DNA of 49,602 bases from Flavobacterium aquaticum (GTDB lineage Bacteria; Bacteroidota; Bacteroidia; Flavobacteriales; Flavobacteriaceae), in the NCBI RefSeq assembly GCF_003259835.1, contig NZ_QLMI01000010.1, positions 1 through 49,602 on the forward strand, in the 5' to 3' direction. Positions within the stretch are counted from its first letter, which is position 1, and each line of letters starts with the position of its first letter. The position numbers and the translations under genes are program-made. The notes below the pieces were generated by a model. The model worked only from the letters and a program-made list of their open reading frames with translations, had not been told where the DNA came from and did no database searches. Positions 25,392 to 35,085 of this stretch are shown piece after piece.

Positions 25392-26759
25392 TCATATTAA
25401 AGGCAACATAACTCCCAACTTATAAACATTGTAATAAGCCTTTATAGGTAGTCTGTTTTCTTTAATATTTTCTATGCTCAAGACATCCAATCCATTTTCC
25501 ATATCAGGATAAATAATCAAACAATCAATGTTTCTATCATCTGTTACATTTAATTCTTTTCTTACTTTATTCAATCTTGCATAACCTGCAACCTGACGAA
25601 TGTCTTCATGTAAATGACCATTTTTGTATTTAAGTTTGTATTTAGCATCTATGACCATTTGAAAATTTGGTTTAGATACTAAAATATCTAAAAAATTTCC
25701 ATGAGTAGAAAATTGATAATGTATCGCTTTTCTATCGTTTGGATTAGCTTCAATCATTTTACTATAGGTATATAACTCAAATAATCTTGGCATATCTATC
25801 CAAAAAGGTGGTGTTGCCACTTTATCTTTAGTAGTTTGAGTGATATTATAAGCAAATCTTTTCAATATCATTTTTCCTAAATCTATGGCATTTGCATAAT
25901 CTTTATAAAATGGATTGTGCTTAATATGCTTTAATTCATAATCATTGACTTGATTAGAAATAAGTTCAAAAGCTGGGCGGCAATAATTAATCGTATGTTG
26001 TAATTCTATAAATTTATCACCGAAAAGTTTTTCATGATTTTCGATATAGCTGCTTGCAAATTGCAATACTTTTTTTAGAAAACGATTTTCTGGATGATCT
26101 TCACCAAATTGTTGGTATTCACAAAAGGTGTTCGTTAATCTATTTTTAAAAACATTTTGTTTGATGTGTTGCCCTACTAAAATTTTACCCTTAACTCTAT
26201 TATTTAAGTTTTCTTGAACTTTATAATAATTTTTCTTCAGCCCTTTCCTAACAATAGCTTTTACTAATTGTAGGTACTGAACAACCAAAAATGGCGTTAG
26301 TTTATCATCTTTTTGCTGAATTTCAACAGGTTTAGCAACCCAATCTATTTGTACCAAACCTTTTAATTCATTATTACTTTCAGGAACATTAGTAACTTGT
26401 AATAACATTTTTAAATAATCCAATTCTTCAATTTCTGTTGGAATATTTTCAAAATCATTCTTTAAAATCTCTTCTTCAGAATCAGTAATTGCATCAAATA
26501 TTTTAGACGTTCTAGTGTTGAGTTTAGGTTCTACATATAAGTACCTTCCTGTGTTACCTAACCAATCTAAACCAATACAATAATCCGCTTTTAGTTCAAA
26601 ACCTTGTTCTTTCTTCTCAAAAAGAAAACAATGACTACTATCATTAAAACGTTTAGATTGAATAGCATCATACAACAAAATAGTCTCGTTCAAAGAATCT
26701 GAAGACAATTCATTGAAAAGAATTTCGATACTATTATGTTCTGATAATCTAAATTCCAT
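25392..26759 (-). CDS. mcrC: McrC-family nuclease component
   Basis: The protein is 455 aa. The C-terminal PD-(D/E)xK-type core is visible: LDILVSKPNFQMVIDAKYKLKY (Asp ... DAK) followed by DIRQVAGYARLNKVRKEL and CLIIYP. N-terminal helices probably contact the McrB ring. Together they form a modification-dependent GTPase-nuclease that cuts DNA with modified cytosines or other marked bases. The start overlaps the mcrB stop (TAATG), so expression is coupled. Confidence 0.85.
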   Translation of the reverse strand: MEFRLSEHNSIEILFNELSSDSLNETILLYDAIQSKRFNDSSHCFLFEKKEQGFELKADYCIGLDWLGNTGRYLYVEPKLNTRTSKIFDAITDSEEEILKNDFENIPTEIEELDYLKMLLQVTNVPESNNELKGLVQIDWVAKPVEIQQKDDKLTPFLVVQYLQLVKAIVRKGLKKNYYKVQENLNNRVKGKILVGQHIKQNVFKNRLTNTFCEYQQFGEDHPENRFLKKVLQFASSYIENHEKLFGDKFIELQHTINYCRPAFELISNQVNDYELKHIKHNPFYKDYANAIDLGKMILKRFAYNITQTTKDKVATPPFWIDMPRLFELYTYSKMIEANPNDRKAIHYQFSTHGNFLDILVSKPNFQMVIDAKYKLKYKNGHLHEDIRQVAGYARLNKVRKELNVTDDRNIDCLIIYPDMENGLDVLSIENIKENRLPIKAYYNVYKLGVMLPLI

Positions 26760-29053
26760 TATAGGAAATTCTTTAATTCCTCAATTTCCTTTTTAATATC
26801 TTTACCTTTACCTAATAACACACCATCTTTTACATATTCTAATAATATAGGCTTGATTTCATATTCAAATCGAATATCCATTCCAGCTCCATTATCTTCA
26901 TTGGATTTATCTATAAAATATGAATGACCTAATTGAACATCTTTAACTTCAAATTCTGGTGAGGTATGTTCTTTGAATAATTTTTCCACTGCCAAGAAAA
27001 GTGCTTCATGGAAATTTTCTAATCCTTGTTTTTCTTTTAGATTTTCAGGCAAAATATCCACAAACGCAAAACGTCTTCTAATAGCATAATCAATATGTCC
27101 TACCGAGCGGTCTGCCGTATTCATTGTACCAATAATATAAAGATTAGGTGGTAAAATCAATTTATAATCCTCATCTACAGCATACATAGACTCAACAGCT
27201 TCACCACGATATTCTAAAGCATAAATTAATTCACCTAACACAGACGAAAGATTAGCACGGTTAATTTCGTCTATAATTAGTACATATTTATTATCATAAT
27301 CGTTTAATGCATTTTCTGCTAGTATACCCAATGTTTTATTTTCTGCTAAATAAATAATTCCATCACTTTCTTCACTCGTTTTTGCTACAATTCCTCGTAC
27401 AAAATCTTCATAAGTATATGATGGATGAAATTGTACTAAACATATATATTCATTTATGTTCTCTATATTCTTTTCAACTTCATGAATTGAATTAAGATGA
27501 TTATCATAAAAATATTTTGCAACGGCATCTTCGTAGGGTTTAAAACCTCCTGTTCTACCTTTAATCTCCCATAATTTACCCTGAAAAGATTCAATTATTT
27601 TATTATATGATGGTCTCCAAGGCTGACTAACATCACTTTTTAAGATAACAACATTATCATCAAGAGAAACAACTTCAAATGGAATTTTACTCTTACTTTC
27701 TATTTTTTGATTAATTTTTAAAGTAGATTTAATAAAATCTTTTGTCAACTGTTTGGTAACAATAGTTTTAGAATTTATTGTATTTGACTTAATAAATTCT
27801 TCAGCAATCTCTTTAGCTAGCTTAGTTTTTCCAGTTCCAGGAGGACCTTGCAAGATGATTTGTTTTTTGTATTCAAGTAATTCAATCATTTCAAATTGTT
27901 TTTGATTTTGATTAATATTGTCATTGATTATTTGCTCTTTAAAATTCTTAAACTCATTAAGGATAAATTCATAATCAAATTTTTCAATAAAATTAAGTTT
28001 ATCTGACTCAGGATTTCTAAGATATTTTAATCCAAATTGAATTTTACTTCCAAATCTTAAAAATAACTGTTTTGCAGATTTTTGATTTTTATGGGAATTA
28101 TTATAAATAGCAAACCATAAATCTTCTCTTCCTTGGTTTTGAGCTCCATCATAATCAACAAAATTATATTTTGTAATATTTTTTAAATTTAAATCATGTT
28201 GCAGCCTTTCAATAATAGTTTTAAAGTATAAATTTACTTTTGTTCGATATTCATCATAAATCAATGGGAATAGCACTCGGAAATTTGAACCCCATGATTG
28301 AAAGACATTTTTTTCAAAATCTTGAGTTATGATTTCTTTTTGTTGATTAACAACTTCATTAGAAAGCTTTACATTATTAATTAATTCATTGATAAGTTGG
28401 CTTCTTAACTTTACAACTGGTTGAGAATTAAGGTGTTTTCTATTATAATAATCGTATTGTTGTTTTTTTAATTCTAAAACAGGTAGAGTGTTTACAGTTT
28501 CTAATAGATATTTCTCCTCTTTAAAACATTTTGAAAAATGATTTTGAAATTGTTCCGCTTTCTCAAGATCAAATTTTATACTTTTAAGAGCTTCATGTCT
28601 TTTTTGTAATAAAAAATCAAATGATTGTTCAAATACAGGATTTAAAATTTCATTTTCAAATAAATTAAACTCAACTTCAGGAATTTCAATACATGTTGAA
28701 TTGTTTCTTGGCATCCACCATTTATTATTTTCCTTGTCAAATTTCTCGGGATTTTTAGCTTTGAACAATACTAAAAACTCTCTAGAAACCCAATTATTTT
28801 CTTTGTGATTTTCATTAAAAAATAAAGGTCTATTATCCATGAAAACACCGATAATATCAATTTTTTTATTTGAATTACAGATATATAGAATATCACCTAC
28901 ATCTGCATTTATAAACAAATTAAATTGAGTAGTAACACTTCTCCCTTTAGATGGAGTGTCTTGGTGCACACAGGCTAAATTATTCTTTAAAATTTGTTCG
29001 TACTCACTAGATGTAAAAAAATTTTCACCATGCGAAATTTTAATTATTCTCAC
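26759..29053 (-). CDS. mcrB: McrB-family AAA+ GTPase with N-terminal EVE-like domain
   Basis: The protein is 764 aa from a GTG start. Residues 1-135 look like an EVE/PUA-type modified-base reader (GDILYICNSNKKIDIIGVF, KWWMPRNN). A MrcB_N/DUF3578-like block (about 295-345, YDGAQNQGREDLWFAIYN) follows, then the AAA+ motor: Walker A GPPGTGKT (403-410), VLIIDEINRANLSSVLGEL (Walker B), and GTMNTADRSVGHIDYAIRRRF (the McrB MNTxDRS block and arginine finger). It selects modified DNA and drives McrC cutting. It is 47 bp after the RT gene in the same direction. Confidence 0.9.
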   Translation of the reverse strand: MRIIKISHGENFFTSSEYEQILKNNLACVHQDTPSKGRSVTTQFNLFINADVGDILYICNSNKKIDIIGVFMDNRPLFFNENHKENNWVSREFLVLFKAKNPEKFDKENNKWWMPRNNSTCIEIPEVEFNLFENEILNPVFEQSFDFLLQKRHEALKSIKFDLEKAEQFQNHFSKCFKEEKYLLETVNTLPVLELKKQQYDYYNRKHLNSQPVVKLRSQLINELINNVKLSNEVVNQQKEIITQDFEKNVFQSWGSNFRVLFPLIYDEYRTKVNLYFKTIIERLQHDLNLKNITKYNFVDYDGAQNQGREDLWFAIYNNSHKNQKSAKQLFLRFGSKIQFGLKYLRNPESDKLNFIEKFDYEFILNEFKNFKEQIINDNINQNQKQFEMIELLEYKKQIILQGPPGTGKTKLAKEIAEEFIKSNTINSKTIVTKQLTKDFIKSTLKINQKIESKSKIPFEVVSLDDNVVILKSDVSQPWRPSYNKIIESFQGKLWEIKGRTGGFKPYEDAVAKYFYDNHLNSIHEVEKNIENINEYICLVQFHPSYTYEDFVRGIVAKTSEESDGIIYLAENKTLGILAENALNDYDNKYVLIIDEINRANLSSVLGELIYALEYRGEAVESMYAVDEDYKLILPPNLYIIGTMNTADRSVGHIDYAIRRRFAFVDILPENLKEKQGLENFHEALFLAVEKLFKEHTSPEFEVKDVQLGHSYFIDKSNEDNGAGMDIRFEYEIKPILLEYVKDGVLLGKGKDIKKEIEELKNFL

Positions 29054-29100
29054 TTTTTTATTTATTGTTATGATAATTTAAAGTATTAATTACTTTTCTC

Positions 29101-32100
29101 TTAAGTTAAATGAATGTCATCATGATTAAAATCAGGAGGTGTATTTTTAAAGGAATTTGTATCTTGACCAAATACTCTCGTTTTTTGAAATTCTCTTAAT
29201 TTTTTAACATCAATTTTACCCAATAACACTACATTGTTTTCTCCACCTTTTAACCTTAAAATATCTTTTTCTTCAGTCTTTTTTGGAGCAGTTATTCTTG
29301 AATCACCAAAATCTGAACTATTCGCTTGAACAAAATAGCAGTGAACATCTCTTGAAACTGTTTCAACAATATTTGAGAAATAATTTACATCATTGTTATA
29401 TTCAGATGCAAACAACAAATCTACTTTTGACTTAAATAATGCACGATGTTCAATATTTGCTAACTCATAACAATTATAATTTGAAAAGTAAATTCCTTTC
29501 CATACAAATAAATTATACAAAGAAATTTTAGGTGTTGGAATTACTTTTCCCTTACTTAAAATCAATTTTGTTTCTCCAGGTGAATAATGATTCTTCAATC
29601 TTAGATTTACAATTACATCCTTTATCCCATTATGTTCAAAAGGAAGGCAAGTAGCAAGTAAATTATAACAAATGTTATTAATTCTTATATGCTCTAAGCC
29701 TATAATAATCATTCTTTGCTTTCTTCTTGATTCATCAACAATTACTGGTAACCATCTAGCAGGAACACTTACTTCTGGCAACAGAAGAACATCTGCTTTA
29801 ACTTTTTCGGCATCGTTTAAAACATCAATTAATTCCTTTCTTCTTTTTTTATCAGTATTAGATGTTGAAAATAGCGATTTGTAAATATTATCAGAATTAA
29901 CTTTTATGTTGGCAACTGCAACTTTAAACTCAGGGTCTAATTGTCCTGAATTTGGAATAAGTAATTTGTTATAACCCAACTTCTTCTCATTACAACTTCT
30001 GTATCCATCTATTAATTCAAAATAATTTTGCTTTAAGGTTTCTTTGTTAGATGTTGAATTATTTATGTGATTGTTTCTTAATTGATAATTTACATTATAA
30101 AAATCATCAAAAACTTCATCATAAATTGTTTGTTTAAAGTTATCTTGAAATCCATTAACTTCAAGTAAATATGAATCATTTGGCGCATTGTTTTCTAGTA
30201 AATGGAATAAAAATTTATTAATATTAAATTCATAATAATAAATAAATCTAGGCGCGTACTTTAATTTATGTTCGTTAAATTTTAAACTTTCTAACGACAA
30301 GTTATCTAAAGTTCTTAAAAAATTATAATTGACTAAATTAACTTTATTTGACGATACAATTTCTAAATAATTCAAAAGAGGTACAACAACCAAGCTATTT
30401 CTTAAAAGATTTGAAAATATATAGTCTTTTACAGACTTATCAATTAAAGTAAAATCTTTATAAAACCATGAAAAGTTATAATTTGAGCATCTATTCTCCC
30501 AAGTATTTGCATTTATGAAATTTGGATTTAGTGCTAGTGAAAGTGAGCAACAATTTATTAAGTATTCTCCTAAATATTTTTTCACTTTTTTTATAGTGTC
30601 TCCATTTAATTTTGTTTCAGAACTATTTTTAATTTTGTCAATTGAAGATAATGTTTCTTTTAAAAAAGACCAAAATGCTTCCTTATCATTAGTTATTACA
30701 AAATAAGTTAGAACCTTTTCCCACATTGAGGAAAATTCAAGATTTACTATTCCTTTGAAAAAAGTTAGAATCTGTTCCGTTGTCTTTTCATCCTTTGAGC
30801 TATCTGATAGTAAGCTAACTTTAATTTTTTTTGCTAAAAAAATCGATGCACCGTACTTGCTCTGCTTTATATCAACAACGCTTCTTAGTTTATTAATTGT
30901 ATCCGAATAAGTTAATTCATAAACACTTTCGTCAAAATCGTTACTAATATCATCCTCATTTGGTAAAAACCAAAATGCACTACTATTTTGCTCAATTTTT
31001 TTCTTAAACATGTCAAGAACTGACTTTGACTCTTTACTTTCAAAGGAGTAAACAGCTATTTTGTCCTTTTGAATTCTAATTTTTTCATTTTTGGAAAAAC
31101 TGTATATCAAATCAATATTTTCTTCTTTTTTATCATTTCTTTCAATAATATTAGAATTGAAAATTTTTCTTTGTACAAAAAATTTATCCATAAATTGTTC
31201 TAAAGAAGATTTAAATTTTTTATTAGAAATTTCTTTAGAAATTTTAGTATTTGATAATACTATCTGAATATCATCGACATATCTTCCATAATAAGCTGGA
31301 GATAATTCCGTTTTTATTAAAGTATCAAAATCTTTTAAATACCAATTTGCAAGAATACCTGATGACAATAATCCAATTGGTAAAATAAAATTGCGCTTTT
31401 CTTTTTCTGGGAAAATACTTGAAAATTTATCATGGATTCTAAATAAATAAGGAGTTAATAAGATTCTATCTGAATTTAATCTCTCTCTAATTGTTCTCTC
31501 TAATTTATTAATTAAATCAATATCAAAATTAATGTTATAGTAATACTCTTTTATGTCAACTGAAATAATTACAACGTCTATATCTTTCTCAAGAATATTT
31601 TTTGCAATATCAATACCGGTATCTCTCCATTTTTGATATTGTTCAAAATATGGTTTAAATAATCTTAAACCTTCTTCAACTTTTCCATTTTCTGAATTTA
31701 ACTCAAGAAAATAGGCAAAATTATCTTTACTGTAATCTTTATGTAGAGTATAACCTTCCTCTAAAATCCACACAATAGAAATTAAATATATTTCAATATC
31801 ACCTTTAAAGAAATAGTTTACCTTCTCTAATTCGTAATTTTTATCAGTAAAATTATTTGAAATAATTAAATCTTCATTTCTTTTAGGTCTACCAAACTTT
31901 TTTGGTGCTATATCATAATTTATACTTTTAAGAAGATTTTCGAAGTAATCATTATTATCTACAGGAGAATTTAAAAATATAACTAAATCATCTAATCTCT
32001 TATCAAAATTATCAGCAGACTCAAATGCTGCTAACTCTTGTCTTAAAAGTAATGAGAAGTTATCATAATAAACATAACTCTTGAATTTTCTGTAAGCTAA

Positions 32101-32127
32101 ATCTATTTTTTCTCTCGTAAATCTCAT
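29101..32127 (-). CDS. Reverse transcriptase-nitrilase fusion (DRT type 1-like antiphage protein)
   Basis: The protein is 1008 aa. The RT core shows motif A around D191 (IISVDIKEYYYNI), motif B (PIGLLSSGILANWYL, 250-264) and motif C YVDD (283-286). The region 330-730 is helical with no known domain. The C-terminal 270 residues are a carbon-nitrogen hydrolase domain with the apparent triad E785 (LLLPEVSVP), K845 (NLRLKNHYSP) and C886 (SNYNCYE). This RT plus nitrilase layout matches the defence RTs of the UG1/DRT1 kind, in which both active sites are reported to be needed. It starts 2 bp after the hsdS stop. Confidence 0.85.
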   Translation of the reverse strand: MRFTREKIDLAYRKFKSYVYYDNFSLLLRQELAAFESADNFDKRLDDLVIFLNSPVDNNDYFENLLKSINYDIAPKKFGRPKRNEDLIISNNFTDKNYELEKVNYFFKGDIEIYLISIVWILEEGYTLHKDYSKDNFAYFLELNSENGKVEEGLRLFKPYFEQYQKWRDTGIDIAKNILEKDIDVVIISVDIKEYYYNINFDIDLINKLERTIRERLNSDRILLTPYLFRIHDKFSSIFPEKEKRNFILPIGLLSSGILANWYLKDFDTLIKTELSPAYYGRYVDDIQIVLSNTKISKEISNKKFKSSLEQFMDKFFVQRKIFNSNIIERNDKKEENIDLIYSFSKNEKIRIQKDKIAVYSFESKESKSVLDMFKKKIEQNSSAFWFLPNEDDISNDFDESVYELTYSDTINKLRSVVDIKQSKYGASIFLAKKIKVSLLSDSSKDEKTTEQILTFFKGIVNLEFSSMWEKVLTYFVITNDKEAFWSFLKETLSSIDKIKNSSETKLNGDTIKKVKKYLGEYLINCCSLSLALNPNFINANTWENRCSNYNFSWFYKDFTLIDKSVKDYIFSNLLRNSLVVVPLLNYLEIVSSNKVNLVNYNFLRTLDNLSLESLKFNEHKLKYAPRFIYYYEFNINKFLFHLLENNAPNDSYLLEVNGFQDNFKQTIYDEVFDDFYNVNYQLRNNHINNSTSNKETLKQNYFELIDGYRSCNEKKLGYNKLLIPNSGQLDPEFKVAVANIKVNSDNIYKSLFSTSNTDKKRRKELIDVLNDAEKVKADVLLLPEVSVPARWLPVIVDESRRKQRMIIIGLEHIRINNICYNLLATCLPFEHNGIKDVIVNLRLKNHYSPGETKLILSKGKVIPTPKISLYNLFVWKGIYFSNYNCYELANIEHRALFKSKVDLLFASEYNNDVNYFSNIVETVSRDVHCYFVQANSSDFGDSRITAPKKTEEKDILRLKGGENNVVLLGKIDVKKLREFQKTRVFGQDTNSFKNTPPDFNHDDIHLT

Positions 32128-32129
32128 AT

Positions 32130-33473
32130 CTAACTCTTTTTATATTCAACCTTATCCTCCGCAACCATCCCCAACTCACTATTCTCAACCTCATAACCAC
32201 CCACCGTAACCTGCCCATTCATCAACATAGGCAACAACCAATCACGTAACGAGGCGAGTTCTTGGTTTTGTTTTTTAGTTTCTGCAATTCTTTTTGATAT
32301 TGACTTGTAGATTTTATCAAATTCATACAACAATTCTTTAGGCGGTATTTCAGCCTTGTACCAGAACATACCGTCAAGATTTAAATGGAGAACAATAGTT
32401 CCTGAGGCGTACCATTTTATATAATTATGGTAATGATTTGAATTAAACAGCATCATTAAATACGATTCAGTAAGTTTTTTACTTGGAATCACTTTTGCTA
32501 TATCCATAGATATTACTAGCTCCGAATAATAATCAGGGACAATAATTGCTTTTCCAATTATATCCGCATTTCTTGTTACATCCGTAATCGCTATTAATAA
32601 ATCACCTTCAGAGATTAAGTTTTTCTCTGCATATTTACCTGAAAACTTTTTAATTCCCTCAGGTTTATATGTTCCATCTAAATTAAATGAATTAAGACTT
32701 ATCATAGATACACCATCCCCTTTAATCTCCGAACTTTTATAAGAGATACCTCTTTGGATACTTAACTCATTGCCTAACTCTTTCACCTCCCATCCCTCAG
32801 GAATCTCCCTTTTCAATTCCTCATTCCAAACCATTTTACCACCAGAAGTTTTATAGGGTTTACCATTAGCATTTGGAAAATCAAACTGAACAAACCAATA
32901 ATCATACAAAGTCTTAGCCATAGCTTCTAACTCTGCATTGATTTTGTTGTTCAACTCGATTTTAGCATCTAAATCAGAAAGGACTTTGGCGATTTTTTGT
33001 TGTTCTAATAATGGCTTATATATTATATCTATTTCACCAAAATTTTTCAGAATAATTCTTGGCAATGCACTACCAGAAACATATTTTTTAGCAACTGTTT
33101 CTTTTACAGAATTAGAATGTAAATAGTATTTTAAATAATCAGGGGAGATTTTTTTTAGGTTAGGTCTAAGAATTCCTATTGATGATAAAATTGCTTGTTT
33201 TTTTTCTTCTTTAATTACAAAAACATGTTTTAAATAACTACCATCTTTTGCAATTAAGACATCATTAAGCAAGGGAACACAATCGTTTCTTAACATCTTA
33301 TCATATTCCTCTTCTGATATATATTTACAATCAAGATATGAAAATCCATTGTGTTCCATATCTTTTACAGATAGCATAGGTAAACCATTATCAATACCGA
33401 CAGGACTATAATGAGAGCCATCTGTAATTCTTTCACAAACGGTATTTAATTTTACAAAGTTCAAATTAGTCAT
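32130..33473 (-). CDS. hsdS: Type I restriction-modification specificity subunit HsdS
   Basis: The protein is 447 aa with two target-recognition domains (about 1-150 and 220-390). Each is followed by a helical conserved region: LLEQQKIAKVLSDLDAKIEL with NKINAELEAMAKTLYDYWFVQFDFP in the centre, and SKRIAETKKQNQELASLRDWLLP at the end. It sets the bipartite DNA target of the methyltransferase and nuclease. It overlaps hsdM by 8 bp. I saw no spare TRD or inverted repeat that would allow shuffling. Confidence 0.92.
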   Translation of the reverse strand: MTNLNFVKLNTVCERITDGSHYSPVGIDNGLPMLSVKDMEHNGFSYLDCKYISEEEYDKMLRNDCVPLLNDVLIAKDGSYLKHVFVIKEEKKQAILSSIGILRPNLKKISPDYLKYYLHSNSVKETVAKKYVSGSALPRIILKNFGEIDIIYKPLLEQQKIAKVLSDLDAKIELNNKINAELEAMAKTLYDYWFVQFDFPNANGKPYKTSGGKMVWNEELKREIPEGWEVKELGNELSIQRGISYKSSEIKGDGVSMISLNSFNLDGTYKPEGIKKFSGKYAEKNLISEGDLLIAITDVTRNADIIGKAIIVPDYYSELVISMDIAKVIPSKKLTESYLMMLFNSNHYHNYIKWYASGTIVLHLNLDGMFWYKAEIPPKELLYEFDKIYKSISKRIAETKKQNQELASLRDWLLPMLMNGQVTVGGYEVENSELGMVAEDKVEYKKS

Positions 33474-35082
33474 ATTTCAAACCTTTCAAATTATTCTTTA
33501 TTTCCTTTTCCAACTCTTTACTTTCCGCAAACAAATTGGCTAAATTACTTTCAAACGTTTTCATTTTAGCATTAAACTCTTCTGAAGATATATCCACATG
33601 TTCAATTTTAACCTCAAAATATTGCCCTGCGCTAAACGAATAATTTTTGACTTCAATTTCGGCTTTGGTTACTACCACTGATAAATCCTCAACGGCTTGT
33701 TTGTTATTAAACGTATCAATAATGAGTTGTTCTTCTATTGGAGTTAAAACGGTGCGTTGGTTTTTACCTTCTTTTACGGTTTCGCCTAATTTAGAAGCAT
33801 CTAACAAAACAATATGTTCACTATCCGCTTCTTTGTCTAAAAACAAAACCGAAACATTAGTTCCAGTACTAGCAAAAATATTAGAAGGCATACTCACCAC
33901 ACCTCGTAACCAACCATTGGTAATCAAACGTTCTCTGATTTTCTTTTCAATACCACTTTGAGCCGTAATAAATCCTGTTGGCAACACAATAGCCGCTTTA
34001 CCTGTATCACTCAAACTAAACATAATGTGTTGGATGAATAACAAATAAATGGCCATCGATTCTTTTTTGGTCTTCGGAATATTAGGAATCCCCGCAAAGA
34101 ATCGTTTTTTAAATACATCTTTCTCCAAATCGGCATGAAAATCAGAAAAATCCAATTTAAATGGGGGATTCGAAACGATATAATCAAACTTAGTATCTAA
34201 ATATGTAGGTTGCGCTATGGTATTGGTTTTAATGATGTTTGGTATCGAATGTGTTAAGTTATTCAATACCAAATTCAAACGCAACATATTACTCGATTTC
34301 TGCGAAATATCTTCCGAATAAATCGTACAATTTTCTTCTCCAATTTGATGGGCTAAACTCATTAAAAGCGTCCCCGAACCCGCACTTGGGTCATATACTT
34401 TAACTCCTTTTACAGGGGTTGGCACCATAATTTGTGCCATAATACGAGCTACCGCATGAGGCGTATAATATTCGGCATACTTTCCACCAGAGTCGGTATT
34501 GTAATCCTTGATTAAGTATTCAAAAATGGTTGCAAAGAAATCGTATTTCTGCTCAAACATCTCTTCAAAACTAAATTCAAACAACTTATTAATTAACGCT
34601 TTAGCAAAAGCGTCACGTTGCGAACTATCCGAAATAAACTGCGTTAATTCATCAAACAAAGTATCTTTTGCTCCCGAGAAAGATTTTACCGAGAATACTT
34701 CGGCATTTTCAATCGAAATCTGACGTAAGGTATCGTCAAAGGTTTTCGCAAAATCACTGTCGTTTTGTTTCACAAACAAATGCGAAATCAAATGCTCTGG
34801 ACGTAAACGAGGAATATTAGGGTCTAAACTCGCAATTAAGAATTGGTATTCGTCTTCACTTAAATCTAATAAAGCTTTGGAGAAATTCTCCGCTTCGTCT
34901 AATTCTGGTTTTTCTTGTTTCACCGCATAGCGAAACTTATCATTTAAGAACTTGTATAAAAATACTTGGGTAATAATTTTAAATTCGTTTCCATCATTTC
35001 CCAAGCCATAATTTGCACACACACTTTTTAAGTTGTCAATCAGTGCTTTTGTTTTGGTCATGAAGTTAATATCCTGCGTCAT
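33466..35082 (-). CDS. hsdM: Type I restriction-modification methyltransferase HsdM
   Basis: The protein is 538 aa. The N-terminal helical HsdM_N domain is followed by SAM motif I DPSAGSGTLL (231-240) and the adenine-N6 catalytic motif NPPF (305-308), also FATIFEYLIKDYN and YYTPHAVARIM. It methylates adenine at the HsdS target and is required for both protection and cutting. It starts 3 bp after hsdR and overlaps hsdS. Confidence 0.95.
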   Translation of the reverse strand: MTQDINFMTKTKALIDNLKSVCANYGLGNDGNEFKIITQVFLYKFLNDKFRYAVKQEKPELDEAENFSKALLDLSEDEYQFLIASLDPNIPRLRPEHLISHLFVKQNDSDFAKTFDDTLRQISIENAEVFSVKSFSGAKDTLFDELTQFISDSSQRDAFAKALINKLFEFSFEEMFEQKYDFFATIFEYLIKDYNTDSGGKYAEYYTPHAVARIMAQIMVPTPVKGVKVYDPSAGSGTLLMSLAHQIGEENCTIYSEDISQKSSNMLRLNLVLNNLTHSIPNIIKTNTIAQPTYLDTKFDYIVSNPPFKLDFSDFHADLEKDVFKKRFFAGIPNIPKTKKESMAIYLLFIQHIMFSLSDTGKAAIVLPTGFITAQSGIEKKIRERLITNGWLRGVVSMPSNIFASTGTNVSVLFLDKEADSEHIVLLDASKLGETVKEGKNQRTVLTPIEEQLIIDTFNNKQAVEDLSVVVTKAEIEVKNYSFSAGQYFEVKIEHVDISSEEFNAKMKTFESNLANLFAESKELEKEIKNNLKGLKYD

Positions 35083-35085
35083 TTT

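Noticed and set aside
32130..33473. Phase-variable hsdS with inverted repeats or a silent partial hsdS.
   Set aside because: Only one complete hsdS is present, no second TRD fragment lies nearby, and the only recombinase is the element integrase.
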